In this document: one piece after another, positions 36,657 through 50,400 of the stretch
Numbering within the stretch: the stretch's first letter is position 1
Layout of the letters: each line of letters begins with the position of its first letter
Assembly: GCA_013076295.1 (NCBI GenBank)
Contig: RQOL01000370.1
Location: 206,287-270,286 of the forward strand
Source: Sanderia malayensis
Lineage: Eukaryota; Cnidaria; Scyphozoa; Semaeostomeae; Pelagiidae
Direction: 5' to 3'
DNA length: 64,000 nt
Position numbers and translations under genes: made by a program
The notes under the pieces: model-generated
The model's database searches: none
What the model was told of the DNA's origin: nothing
Seen by the model: the letters and a program-made list of their open reading frames with translations, nothing else

Positions 36657-37999
36657 AAGGCGGATTCATGCGTACATTGTGGGAATGAATGTTAATATCA
36701 CGGAAAAAAAGTAATAAGGGTGTGTTTCAATAAGTCAATTTTAGCTGTATTAACGTGGATTCATGTGTAATTTGTGAGAATGAATGTTAAAATCACGGAA
36801 AAAAGTAAAAAGGGTGAATTTCAATCAGTCAATTTTAGCTGTATTAACGTGGTTTCATGTGGGAATGAATGTTAATATCACGGAAAACAAGTAAAAATTG
36901 TGTATTTCAATCGGTCAGTATTCCCTGTATTTACGTTAATTCATGTGTAAATTGTGGCAATGAATGTTAATATAACGGAAAAAAGTGAAAAGGGTGAATT
37001 TCAATCAGTCAATTTTACCTGTATTAACGTAGAATCATGTGTAAATTGTGGGAATGAATGTTAATATCACGAAACAAAAGTAAACAAGGTGTAATTCAAT
37101 CAGTCAGGACTAGCTGTATTAACGTGGATTCATGTGTAATTTGTGGGAATGAATGTTATTATAACGGAAGAGAAGTAAAAATCGTATATTTCACTCAGTC
37201 AGTTTTACATGTATATAAAGTCAATTCATGTGTAAATTGTGGGATTGAAAGTTAACATCACGGAAGAGAAGGAAAAAGGGTGTATTTCACTCAGTCAATT
37301 TTTGCTGTATTAACGTGGATTTAAGTCTAAATTGTTGGAATAAACGTCAATATCACGGAAAAAAGTAAAAAAGGTGTATTGCAATTAGTCAGTTTTAAAT
37401 GTTTATAAAGTCAATTTATGTGTCAATTGTGGGAAGTATTGTTAATATCACGGAAAAAAAGTAAAAATGGTGTATTGCAAACAGTCAGTTTTACCTTTTT
37501 ATGAAGTCAATTCATGTGTAAATTGTGGGAATTAATGTTAAAATCACGGAAAACAAGTAAAAAAAGTGTAATTCAATCAGTCAGGACTAGCTGTATTAAG
37601 GCGGATTCATGCGTACATTGTGGGAATGAATGTTAATATCACGGAAAAAAAGTAATAAGGGTGTATTTCAATAAGTCAATTTTAGCTGTATTAACGGGGA
37701 TTTCTGCGTCAATTGTGGGAATGAATGCTAATATCACTGGAAAAAGTAAAAAGGGTGAATTTCAATCAGTGAGTTTCCCCTGTATTTACGTTAATTCATG
37801 TGTAAATTGTGGGAATGAATGTTAATATAACTGGAAAAAGTAAAAAGGGTGAATTTCAATCAGTCAGCCTGTACATAAAGTCAATTCATGTGTAAATTGT
37901 GGGAATGAATGCTAATATCACGGAAAACAAGTAAAAATGGTGTATTTCAATCAGTCAGTTTTCCCTGTATTAACATGAATTCATGTGTAAATTGTGTAA
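36657..37999. repeat. Mixed satellite, domain II
   Basis: About 14 monomers. 36,90x-37,30x carries the cacgaaacaaaagtaaacaagg and attataacggaagagaag monomers, related to those at 3.5-3.7 kb and 46.1-46.4 kb. 37,690-37,985 repeats 35,340-35,635. A shortened (86-bp) monomer with tttcatgtgggaatg is near 36,855. Confidence 0.65.
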
Positions 38000-40729
38000 A
38001 TGAAAGTTGAAATCACGGAAAACAAGTAAAAATGGTGTATTTCAATCAGTCAGTTATCCCTGTATTTACGTTAATTCATGTGTAAATTGTGGGAATGAAG
38101 GTTAATATCACGGAAAAAAGTGAAAAGGTTGAATTTCAATCAGTCAATTTTACCTGTATTAACGTGGATTCATGTGTAAATTGTGGGAATGAATGTTAAT
38201 ATCATGGAAAACAAGTAAAAAAGGTGTATTTCAATCAGTCAGTTTTACATGTTTATAAGGTCAATTCATGTGTAAATTGTGGGAATTAATGTTAATATCA
38301 CGGAAAACAAGTAAAAATGGTGTAATTCAATCAGTCAGTTTTCCCTGTATTTACGTTAATTCATGTGTAAATTGTGGGAAAGAATGTTAATGTCACGAGA
38401 AAAAGCAAAAAGGGTGAATTTCAATCAATCAGTTTTAGCTGTATTAACGTGGATTCATGTGTAAAATGTGGGAATGAATTTAAATATCCCGGAAAACAAG
38501 TAAAAAAGGTGTGTTGCAAACAGTCAGTTTTACCTTTTTATGAAGTCAATTCATGTGTAAATTGTGGGAATTAATGTTAAAATCACGGAAAACAAGTAAA
38601 GAAAGTGTATTTCAATCAGTCAGTTTTACATGTATATAAAGTCAATTCATGTGTAAATTGTGTGAATGAATGCTAATATCACGGAAAACAAGTAAAAATG
38701 GTGTATTTCAATCAGTCAGTTTTCCCTGTATTAACATGAATTCATGTGTAAACTATGGGAATGAATGTTAATATCACGGAAAACAAGTAAAACAAGGGTA
38801 ATTGAATCAGTCAGGACTAGCTGTGTTGAGGTGGTTTCATGTGTAAATTGTGGGAATGAATGTTAATATCACGGAAAAAAGTAAAAAGGGTGTATTTCAA
38901 TCAGTCAATTGTAGCTGTATTAACGGGGATTTCTGCGTAAATTGTGGGAATGAATGCTAATATCACGGAAAACAAGTAAAAAGGGTGTATTTCAATCAGT
39001 TAATTTTAGCTGTATTAACGTTAATTCATGTGTAAATTGTGGGAATGAATGCTAATATCACGGAAAACAAGTAAAAAGGGTGTATTTCAATCAGTTAATT
39101 TTAGCTGTATTAACGTTAATTCATGTGTAAATTGTGGGAATGAATGTTAATATCACGGGAAACAAGTAAAAAGGTGTATTTCAATCAGTCAGCTTTACAT
39201 TTTTATAAAGTCAATTTATGTGTAAAGTGTGAGAATTAATGTTAATTTCACGGAAAACAAGTAAAAATGGTGTATTTCAATCAGCCAGTGTCACCTGTTT
39301 TTACGTTAATTCCCGTGTAAATTCTGGGAAAGAATTTTAAAATCACGGAATAGATGTAAAAAAGGTGTAATTCAATCAATCAGGATTAGCTGTATTAAGG
39401 TGGATTGATGTGTAAGTTATGGGAATGAATGTTAATATAACCCGAAAACAAATAAAAATGGTGTATTTCAATGAGTCAGTTTTACATGTATATAAAGTCA
39501 ATTCATGTGTAAATTGTGTGAATGAAAGTTAAAATCACGGAAAACAAGTAAAAATGGTGTATTTCAATCAGTCAGTTTTTCCTGTATTTACCTTAATTCA
39601 TGTGTAAATTGTGGAAATGAATGATAATATCACGGGAAAAAGTAAAAAGGGTGAATTTCAATCAGTCAATTTTAGCTGTATTAGCGAGGATTCATGTGTA
39701 AATTGTGGGAATGAACGTCAATATTGCGGAAAAAAAGTAAAAAGAGTGTATTTCAATCAGTCAGTTATCCCTGTATTTACGTTAATTCATGTGTAAATTG
39801 TGGGAATGAAGGTTAATATCACGGAAAAAAGTGAAAAAGTTGAATTTCAATCAGTCAATTTTACCTGTATTAACGTGGATTCATGTGTAAATTGTGGGAA
39901 TGAATGTTAATATCATGCAAAACAAGTAAAAAGGTGTATTTCAATCAGTCAGTTTTACATGTTTATAAGGTCAATTCATGTGTAAATTGTGGGAATTAAT
40001 GTTAATATCACGGAAAACAAGTAAAAATGGCGTAATTCAATCAGTCAGTTTTCCCTGTATTAACATGAATTCATGTGTAAACTATGGGAATGAATGTTAA
40101 TATCACGGAAAACAAGTAAAACAAGGGTAATTGAATCAGTCAGGACTAGCTGTGTTGAGGTGGTTTCATGTGTAAATTGTGGGAATGAATGTTAATATCA
40201 CGGAAAAAAGTAAAAAGGGTGTATTTCAATCAGTCAATTGTAGCTGTATTAACGGGGATTTCTGCGTAAATTGTGGGAATGAATGCTAATATCACGGAAA
40301 ACAAGTAAAAAGGGTGTATTTCAATCAGTTAATTTTAGCTGTATTAACGTTAATTCATGTGTAAATTGTGGGAATGAATGTTAATATCACGGGAAACAAG
40401 TAAAAATAGTGTATTTCAATCAGTCAGTTTTACATGTTTATAAAGTAATTTCATGGGTAAATTGTGGGAATTAATGTTAATATCAAGGAAAACAAGTAAA
40501 AATTGTGTATTTCAATCGGTCAGTATTCCCTGTATTTACCTTAATTCATGTGTAATTTGTGGCAATGAATGTTAATATAACGGAAAAAAGTGAAAAGGGT
40601 GAATGTCAATCAGTCAATTTTACCTGTATTAACGTAGAATCATGTGTAAATTGTGGGAATGAATGTTAATATCACGAAACAAAAGTAAACAAGGTGTAAT
40701 TCAATCAGTCAGGACTAGCTGTATTAACG
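38000..40729. repeat. ~2.73-kb block, copy 1 of the 4,749-bp offset pair
   Basis: About 29 monomers that recur at 42749-45477. The marker tgaaagttgaaatcacgg is at 38001 and 42750, and the gaaatgaatgataatatc monomer is near 39,614 and 44,361. One difference is the last match: gtattaacgtcaattcatg here and gtattaacgtggattcacg there. Confidence 0.8.
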
Positions 40730-41806
40730 TCAATTCATGTGTAAATTGTGGGAATGAATGTTAATATCGCGGAAAAAAGTGAAAAGGGTGAATTTCAATC
40801 AGTCAATTTTACCTGTATTACCGTAGATTCATGTGTAAATTGTGGGAATGAATGTTAATATCGCGGAAAACAAGTAAAAAAGGTGTATTTCAATCAGTCA
40901 GTTTTACCTGTATTAACGTGGATTCATGTGTAAATTGTGGGAATGAATGTTAATATCACGGAAAACAAGTAAAAAAGGTGCATTTCAATCAGTCAGTTTT
41001 GCATGTTAATAAGGTCAATTGATGTGTAATTTGTGGTAATTAATGTTAATATCACGGAAAACAAATAAAAATGGTGTTATTCAATCAGTCAGGACTAGCT
41101 GTATTAAGGCGGATTCATGCCTTACATTGTGGGAATGAATGTTAATATCGCGGAAAAAAAGTAATAAGGGTGTATTTTAATAAGTCAATTTTAGCTGTAT
41201 TAACGGTGATTTCTGCGTAAATTGTGGGAATGAATGCTAATATCACTGGAAAAAGTAAAAAGGGTGAATTTCAATCAGTGAGTTTCCCCTGTATTTACGT
41301 GAGTTCATGTGTAAATTGCGGGAATTAATGTTAAAATCACGGAAAACAAGTAAAGAAAGTGTAATTCAATCAGTCAGGACTAGCTGTATTAAGGCGGATT
41401 CATGCGTACATTGTGTTAATGAATGTTAATATCACGGAAAAAAAGTAATAAGGGTGTATTTCAATAAGTCAATTTTAGCAGTATTAACGGGGATTTCTGC
41501 GTAAATTGTGGGAATGACTGCTAATATCACTGGAAAAAGTAAAAAGGGTGAATTTCAATCAGCCAGTTTCCCCTGTATTTACGTTAATTCATGTGTAAAT
41601 TGTGGGAATGAATGTTAATATAATTGGAAAAAGTAAAAAGGGTTTATTTCAATCAGTCAGTTTTACCTGTACATAAAGTCAATTCATGTGTAAATTGTGG
41701 GAATGAATGCTAATATCACGGAAAACAAGTAAAAATGGTGTATTTCAATCAGTCAGTTTTCCCTGTATTACCATGAATTCATGGGTAAACTATGGGAATG
41801 AATGTT
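40730..41806. repeat. Linker satellite before the 5.7-kb units
   Basis: About 11 monomers, including three with the box tatcgcgg (about 40,767, 40,861 and 41,147). One hybrid monomer joins the P-type start (ggtgttattcaatcagtcag) to the G-type tail (gactagctgtattaagg) near 41,074-41,110. Confidence 0.7.
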
Positions 41807-42748
41807 ATTATCACGGAAAACAAGTAAACAAGGTGTAATTCAATCAGTCAGGATTAGCTGTATTAACGTGGATTCATGTGTAATTTGTGGGAATGAATGT
41901 TATTATAACGGAAAACAAGGAAAACTCGTATATTTCACTCAGTCAGTGTTACATGAATTCAAAGTCAATTCAAATGTAAATTGTTTGAATGAACGTCAAT
42001 ATTGCGGAAAAAAAGTAAAAAGAGTGTATTTCAATCAGTCAGTTATCCCTGTATTTACGTTAATTCATGTGTAAATTGTGGGAATGAAGGTTAATATCAC
42101 GGAAAAAAGTGAAAAGGGTGAATTTCAATCAGTCAATTTTACCTGTATTAACGTGGATTCATGTGTAAATTGTTGGAATGAATGTTAATGTCATGGAAAA
42201 CAAGTAAAAAAGGTGTATTTCAATCAGTCAGTTTTACATGTTTATAAGGTCAATTCATGTGTAAATTGTGGGAATTAATGTTAATATCACGGAAAACAAG
42301 TAGAAATGGTGTTATTCAATCAGTCAGTTTTCCCTGTATTTACGTTAATTCATGTGTAATTTGTGGGAAGGAATGTTAATATCACGAGAAAAAGTAAAAA
42401 GGGTGAATTTCAATGAATCAGTTTTAGCTGTATTAACGTGGATTCATGTGTAAAATGTGGGAATGAATTTAAATATCCCGGAAAACAAGTAAAAAAGGTG
42501 TATTGCAAACAGTCACTTTTACCTTTTTATGAAGTCAATTCATGTGTAAATTGTGGGAATTAATGTTAAAATCACGGAAAACAAGTAAAAAAAGTGTAAT
42601 TCAATCAGTCAGGACTAGCTGTATTAAGGCGGATTCATGCGTACATTGTGGGAATGAATGTTAATATCACGGAAAAAAAGTAATAAGGGTGTATTTCAAT
42701 AAGTCAATTTTAGCTGTATTAACGGGGATTTCTGCGTAAATTGTGGGA

Positions 42749-45477
42749 ATGAAAGTTGAAATCACGGAAAACAAGTAAAAATGGTGTATTTCAATCAGTC
42801 AGTTATCCCTGTATTTACGTTAATTCATGTGTAAATTGTGGGAATGAAGGTTAATATCACGGAAAAAAGTGAAAAGGTTGAATTTCAATCAGTCAATTTT
42901 ACCTGTATTAACGTGGATTCATGTGTAAATTGTGGAATGAATGTTAATATCATGGAAAACAAGTAAAAAAGGTGTATTTCAATCAGTCAGTTTTACATGT
43001 TTATAAGGTCAATTCATGTGTAAATTGTGGGAATTAATGTTAATATCACGGAAAACAAGTAAAAATGGTGTAATTCAATCAGTCAGTTTTCCCTGTATTT
43101 ACGTTAATTCATGTGTAAATTGTGGGAAAGAATGTTAATGTCACGAGAAAAAGTAAAAAGGGTGAATTTCAATCAATCAGTTTTAGCTGTATTAACGTGG
43201 ATTCATGTGTAAAATGTGGGAATGAAGTTAAATATCCCGGAAAACAAGTAAAAAAGGTGTGTTGCAAACAGTCAGTTTTACCTTTTTATGAAGTCAATTC
43301 ATGTGTAAATTGTGGGAATTAATGTTAAAATCACGGAAAACAAGTAAAGAAAGTGTATTTCAATCAGTCAGTTTTACATGTATATAAAGTCAATTCATGT
43401 GTAAATTGTGTGAATGAATGCTAATATCACGGAAAACAAGTAAAAATGGTGTATTTCAATCAGTCAGTTTTCCCTGTATTAACATGAATTCATGTGTAAA
43501 CTATGGGAATGAATGTTAATATCACGGAAAACAAGTAAAACAAGGGTAATTGAATCAGTCAGGACTAGCTGTGTTGAGGTGGTTTCATGTGTAAATTGTG
43601 GGAATGAATGTTAATATCACGGAAAAAAGTAAAAAGGGTGTATTTCAATCAGTCAATTGTAGCTGTATTAACGGGGATTTCTGCGTAAATTGTGGGAATG
43701 AATGCTAATATCACGGAAAACAAGTAAAAAGGGTGTATTTCAATCAGTTAATTTTAGCTGTATTAACGTTAATTCATGTGTAAATTGTGGGAATGAATGC
43801 TAATATCACGGAAAACAAGTAAAAAGGGTGTATTTCAATCAATTAATTTTAGCTGTATTAACGTTAATTCATGTGTAAATTGTGGGAATGAATGTTAATA
43901 TCACGGGAAACAATTAAAAAGGTGTATTTCAATCAGTCAGCTTTACATTTTTATAAAGTCAATTTATGTGTAAAGTGTGAGAATTAATGTTAATTTCACG
44001 GAAAACAAGTAAAAATGGTGTATTTCACTCAGCCAGTGTCACCAGTTTTTACGTTAATTCCCGTGTAAATTGTGGGAAAGAATTTTAAAATCACGGAATA
44101 GATGTAAAAAAGGTGTAATTCAATCAATCAGGATTAGCTGTATTAAGGTGGATTGATGTGTAAGTTATGGAATGAATGTTAATATAACCCGAAAACAAAT
44201 AAAAATGGTGTATTTCAATGAGTCAGTTTTACATGTATATAAAGTCAATTCATGTGTAAATTGTGTGAATGAAAGTTAAAATCACGGAAAACAAGTAAAA
44301 ATGGTGTATTTCAATCAGTCAGTTTTTCCTGTATTTACCTTAATTCATGTGTAAATTGTGGAAATGAATGATAATATCACGGGAAAAAGTAAAAAGGGTG
44401 AATTTCAATCAGTCAATTTTAGCTGTATTAGCGTGGATTCATGTGTAAATTGTGGGAATGAACGTCAATATTGCGGAAAAAAAGTAAAAAGAGTGTATTT
44501 CAATCAGTCAGTTATCCCTGTATTTACGTTAATTCATGTGTAAATTGTGGGAATGAAGGTTAATATCACGGAAAAAAGTGAAAAAGTTGAATTTCAATCA
44601 GTCAATTTTACCTGTATTAACGTGGATTCATGTGTAAATTGTGGGAATGAATGTTAATATCATGCAAAACAAGTAAAAAAGGTGTATTTCAATCAGTCAG
44701 TTTTACATGTTTATAAGGTCAATTCATGTGTAAATTGTGGGAATTAATGTTAATATCACGGAAAACAAGTAAAAATGGCGTAATTCAATCAGTCAGTTTT
44801 CCCTGTATTAACATGAATTCATGTGTAAACTATGGGAATGAATGTTAATATCACGGAAAACAAGTACAACAAGGGTAATTGAATCAGTCAGGACTAGCTG
44901 TGTTGAGGTGGTTTCATGTGTAAAGTGTGGGAATGAATGTTAATATCACGGAAAAAAGTAAAAAGGGTGTATTTCAATCAGTCAATTGTAGCTGTATTAA
45001 CGGGGATTTCTGCGTAAATTGTGGGAATGAATGCTAATATCACGGAAAACAAGTAAAAAGGGTGTATTTCAATCAGTTAATTTTAGCTGTATTAACGTTA
45101 ATTCATGTATAAATTGTGGGAATGAATGTTAATATCACGGGAAACAAGTAAAAATAGTGTATTTCAACCAGTCAGTTTTACATGTTTATAAAGTCATTTC
45201 ATGGGTAAATTGTGGGAATTAATGTTAATATCAAGGAAAACAAGTAAAAATTGTGTATTTCAATCGGTCAGTATTCCCTGTATTTACCTTAATTCATGTG
45301 TAATTTGTGGCAATGAATGTTAATATAACGGAAAAAAGTGAAAAGGGTGAATTTCAATCAGTCAATTTTACCTGTATTAACGTAGAATCATGTGTAAATT
45401 GTGGGAATGAATGTTAATATCACGAAACAAAAGTAAACAAGGTGTAATTCAATCAGTCAGGACTAGCTGTATTAACG
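42749..45477. repeat. ~2.73-kb block, copy 2 of the 4,749-bp offset pair
   Basis: Second copy of 38000-40729, embedded in unit 1 of the 5.7-kb repeat. Differences include caattaaaaaggtg near 43,912 for caagtaaaaaggtg, and gaatgaagttaaatatccc near 43,222 for gaatgaatttaaatatccc. Confidence 0.8.
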
Positions 45478-45849
45478 TGGATTCACGTGTAATTTGTGGG
45501 AATGAATGTTATTATAACGGAAAACAAGGAAAACTCGTATATTTCACTCAGTCAGTGTTACATGAGTTCAAAGTCAATTCAAGTGTAAATTGTGGGAATG
45601 AACGTCAATATCACGGAAAAAAAGTAAAAAAGGTGTATTTCAATTAGTCAGTTTTAAATGTTTATAAAGTCAATTCACGTGTAAAGTGTGGGAAAGAATG
45701 TTAAAATTACGGGAAACAATTAAAAAAGGGGTAATTCAATCAGTCAGGATTAACTGTTTTTACGTGGATTCATGTGTAATTTGTGAGAATGAATGTTAAA
45801 ATCACGGAAAAAAGTAAAAAGGGTGAATTTCAATCAGTCAATTTTAGAT

Positions 45850-45890
45850 GTATTAACGTGGATTCATGTGGGAATGAATGTTAATATCAC
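45850..45890. repeat. Shortened (86-bp) monomer variant junction
   Basis: Reads gtggattcatgtgggaatgaatg where other monomers have gtggattcatgtg, taaattgtg, ggaatgaatg. Nine bases (taaattgtg) are missing between two TGTG copies. The same junction is near 28,636, 28,817, 29,850, 36,855, 51,508, 57,190 and 59,170; the copies at 45.86, 51.51 and 57.19 kb follow the 5.7-kb period. Confidence 0.8.
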
Positions 45891-47488
45891 GGAAAACAAG
45901 TAAAAATAGTGTATTTCAATCAGTCAGTTTTACATGTTTATAAAGTCATTTCATGGGTAAATTGTGGGAATTAATGTTAATATCAAGGAAAACAAGTAAA
46001 AATTGTGTGTTTCAATCGGTCAGTATTCCCTGTATTTACGTTAATTCATGTGTAAATTGTGGCAATGAATGTTAATATAACGGAAAAAAGTGAAAAGGGT
46101 GATTTCAATCAGTCAATTTTACCTGTATTAACGTAGAATCATGTTTAAATTGTGGGAATGAATGTTAATATCACGAAACAAAAGTAAACAAGGTGTAATT
46201 CAATCAGTCAGGACTAGCTGTATTAACGTGGATTCATGTGTAATTTGTGGGAATGAATGTTATTATAACGGAAGAGAAGTAAAAATCGTATATTTCACTC
46301 AGTCATTTTTACATGAATATAAAATCAATTCATGTGTAAATTGTGGGATTGAAAGTTAACATCACGGAAGAGAAGGAAAAAGGGTGTATTTCAATCAGTC
46401 AATTTTTGCTGTATTAACGGGATTAAGTCTAAATTGTTGGAATGAACGTCAATATCACGGAAAAAAGTAAAAAAGGTGTATTTCAATTAGTCAGTTTTAA
46501 ATGTTTATAAAGTCAATTTATGTGTCAATTGTGGAAGTATTGTTAATATCACGGAAAACAAGCAAAAATGGGTTATTCAATCAGTCCGTTTGCCCAGTAT
46601 TTTCGTCCATTCATGTGCAAATTGTGGAATGAATGTTAATATCACGGGAAAAAGTAAAAAGGGTGAATTTCAATCAGTCAATTTTAGCTGTATTAACGTG
46701 GATTCATGTGTAAAATGTGGGAATGAATGTAAATATCCTGGAAAACAAGTAAAAAAAGTTGTATTTCAATCAGTCAGTTTTACCTGTATATAAAGTCAAT
46801 TATGTGTAAATTGTGAGAATTAATGTTAATATCACGGAAAACAAATAAAAATGGTGTTATTCAATCAGTCGGTTTGCCCAGTATTTTCGTCAAATCATGT
46901 GTAAACTGTGGGAATGAATGTTAATATCACGGAAAAAAGTGAAAAGGGTGAATTTCAATCAGTCAATTTTACCTGTATTACCGTAGATTCATGTGTAAAT
47001 TGTGGGAATGAATGTTAATATCGGGGAAAACAAGTAAAAAAGGTGTATTTCAATCAGTCAGTTTTACCTGTATTAACGTGGATTCATGTGTAAATTGTAG
47101 GAATGAATGTTAATATCACGGAAAACAAGTAAAAAAGGTGTATTTCAATCAGTCAGTTTTACCTGTATTAACGTGGATTCATGTGTAAATTGTGGGAATG
47201 AATGTTAATATCACGGAAAACAAGTAGAAAAGGTGCATTTCAATCAGCCAGTTTACATGTTTATAAGGTCAATTCATGTGTAAATTGTGGGAATGAATGC
47301 TAATATCACGGAAAACAAGTAAAAATAGTGTATTTCAATCAGTCAGTTTTACCTGTATATAAGTTAATTCATGTGTAAATTGTGGGAATGAATGCTAATA
47401 TCACGGAAAACAAGTAAAAATGGTGTATTTCAAATCAGTCAGTTTTCCCTGTATTACCATGAATCATGGTAACTATGGGAATGAATTT

Positions 47489-50400
47489 ATTATCACGGAA
47501 AACAAGTAAACAAGGTGTAATTCAATCAGTCAGGATTAGCTGTATTAACGTGATTCATGTGTAATTTGTGGGAATGAATGTTATTATAACGGAAAACAAG
47601 GAAAACTCGTATATTTCACTCAGTCCAGTGTTACATTGAATTCAAAGTCAATTCAAATGTAAATTGTTTGAATGAACGTCAATATTGCGGAAAAAAGTAA
47701 AAAGAGTGTATTTCAATCAGTCAGTTATCCCTGATTTACGTTAATTCATGTGTAAATTGTGGAATGAGGTTAATATCACGGAAAAAAGTGAAAAGGGTGA
47801 ATTTCAATCAGTCAATTTTACCTTATTAACGTGGATTCATGTGTAAATTGTTGGAATGAATGTTAATGTCATGGAAAACAAGTAAAAAAGGTGTATTTCA
47901 ATCAGTCAGTTTTACATGTTTATAAGGTCAATTCATGTGTAAATTGTGGGAATTAATGTTAATATCACGGAAAACAAGTAGAAATGGTGTTATTCAATCA
48001 GTCAGTTTTCCCTGTATTTACGTTAATTCATGTGTATTTGTGGAAGGAATGTTAATATCACGAGAAAAAGTAAAAAGGGTGAATTTCAATGAATCAGTTT
48101 AGCTGTATTAACGTGGATTCAGTGTAAAATGTGGGAATGAATTTAAATATCCCGGAAAACAAGTAAAAAGGTGTATTGCAAACAGTCACTTTTACCTTTT
48201 TATGAAGTCAATTCATGTGTAAATTGTGGGAATTAATGTTAAAATCACGGAAAACAAGTAAAAAAAGTGTAATTCAATCAGTCAGGACTAGCTGTATTAA
48301 GGCGGATTCATGCGTACATTGTGGGAATGAATGTTAATATCACGGAAAAAAAGTAATAAGGGTGTATTTCAATAAGTCAATTTTAGCTGTATTAACGGGG
48401 ATTTCTGCGTAAATTGTGGGAATGAAAGTTGAAATCACGGAAAACAAGTAAAAATGGTGTATTTCAATCAGTCAGTTATCCCTGTATTTACGTTAATTCA
48501 TGTGTAAATTGTGGGAATGAAGGTTAATATCACGGAAAAAAGTGAAAAGGTTGAATTTCAATCAGTCAATTTTACCTGTATTAACGTGGATTCATGTGTA
48601 AATTGTGGGAATGAATGTTAATATCATGGAAAACAAGTAAAAAAGGTGTATTTCAATCAGTCAGTTTTACATGTTTATAAGGTCAATTCATGTGTAAATT
48701 GTGGAATTAATGTTAATATCACGGAAAACAAGTAAAAATGGTGTAATTCAATCAGTCAGTTTTCCCTGTATTACGTTAATTCATGTTGTAAATTGTGGAA
48801 AAGAATGTTAATGTCACGAGAAAAAGTAAAAAGGGTGAATTCAATCAATCAGTTTAGCTGTATTAACGTGGATTCATGTGTAAAATGTGGAATGAAGTTA
48901 AATATCCGGAAAACAAGTAAAAAAGGTGTGTTGCAAACAGTCAGTTTTACCTTTTTATGAAGTCAATTCATGTGTAAATTGTGGGAATTAATGTAAAATC
49001 ACGGAAAACAAGTAAAGAAAGTGTATTTCAATCAGTCAGTTTTACATGTATATAAAGTCAATTCATGTGTAAATTGTGTGAATGAATGCTAATATCACGG
49101 AAAACAAGTAAAAATGGTGTATTTCAATCAGTCAGTTTTCCCTGTATTAACATGAATTCATGTGTAAACTATGGAATGAATGTTAATATCACGGAAAACA
49201 AGTAAACAAGGTAATTGAATCAGTCAGGACTAGCTGTGTTGAGGTGGTTTCATGTGTAAATTGTGGGAATGAATGTTAATATCACGGAAAAAAGTAAAAG
49301 GGTGTATTTCAATCAGTCAATTGTAGCTGTATTAACGGGGATTTCTGCGTAAATTGTGGGAATGAATGCTAATATCACGGAAAACAAGTAAAAAGGGTGT
49401 ATTTCAATCAGTTAATTTTAGCTGTATTAACGTTAATTCATGTGTAAATTGTGGGAATGAATGCTAATATCACGGAAAACAAGTAAAAAGGGTGTATTTC
49501 AATCAATTAATTTTAGCTGTATTAACGTTAATTCATGTGTAAATTGTGGGAATGAATGTTAATATCACGGGAAACAATTAAAAAGGTGTATTTCAATCAG
49601 TCAGCTTTACATTTTATAAAGTCAATTTATGTGTAAATGTGAGAATTAATGTTAATTTCACGGAAAACAAGTAAAAATGGTGTATTTCACTCAGCCAGTG
49701 TCACCAGTTTTTACGTTAATTCCCGTGTAAATTGTGGGAAAGAATTTTAAAATCACGGAATAGATGTAAAAAAGGTGTAATTCAATCAATCAGGATTAGC
49801 TGTATTAAGGTGGATTGATGTGTAAGTTATGGAATGAATGTTAATATAACCCGAAAACAAATAAAAATGGTGTATTTCAATGAGTCAGTTTTACATGTAT
49901 ATAAAGTCAATTCATGTGTAAATTGTGTGAATGAAAGTTAAAATCACGGAAAACAAGTAAAAATGTGTATTCAATCAGTCAGTTTTTCCTGTATTTACCT
50001 TAATTCATGTGTAAATTGTGGAAATGAATGATAATATCACGGGAAAAAGTAAAAGGGTGAATTTCAATCAGTCAATTTTAGCTGTATTAGCGTGGATTCA
50101 TGTGTAAATTGTGGGAATGAACGTCAATATTGCGGAAAAAAAGTAAAAAGAGTGTATTTCAATCAGTCAGTTATCCCTGTATTTACGTTAATTCATGTGT
50201 AAATTGTGGGAATGAAGGTTAATATCACGGAAAAAAGTGAAAAAGTTGAATTTCAATCAGTCAATTTTACCTGTATTAACGTGGATTCATGTGTAAATTG
50301 TGGAATGAATGTTAATATCATGCAAAACAAGTAAAAAAGGTGTATTTCAATCAGTCAGTTTTACATGTTTATAAGGTCAATTCATGTGTAAATTGTGGAA

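Larger units (their letters stand above)
41807..47488. repeat. ~60-monomer higher-order repeat, unit 1 (5,682 bp)
   Basis: Begins at the attatcacgg anchor that follows gggtaaactatggg; the same landmark returns at 47489 and 53139. Inside it, 42749-45477 is also the second copy of the 2.73-kb block, so the long unit was itself built around older duplicated material. One-base losses first become noticeable near its end (gggtgatttcaatc at 46,098; acgggattaagtc at 46,418; attgtggaatg at 46,621). Confidence 0.85.
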
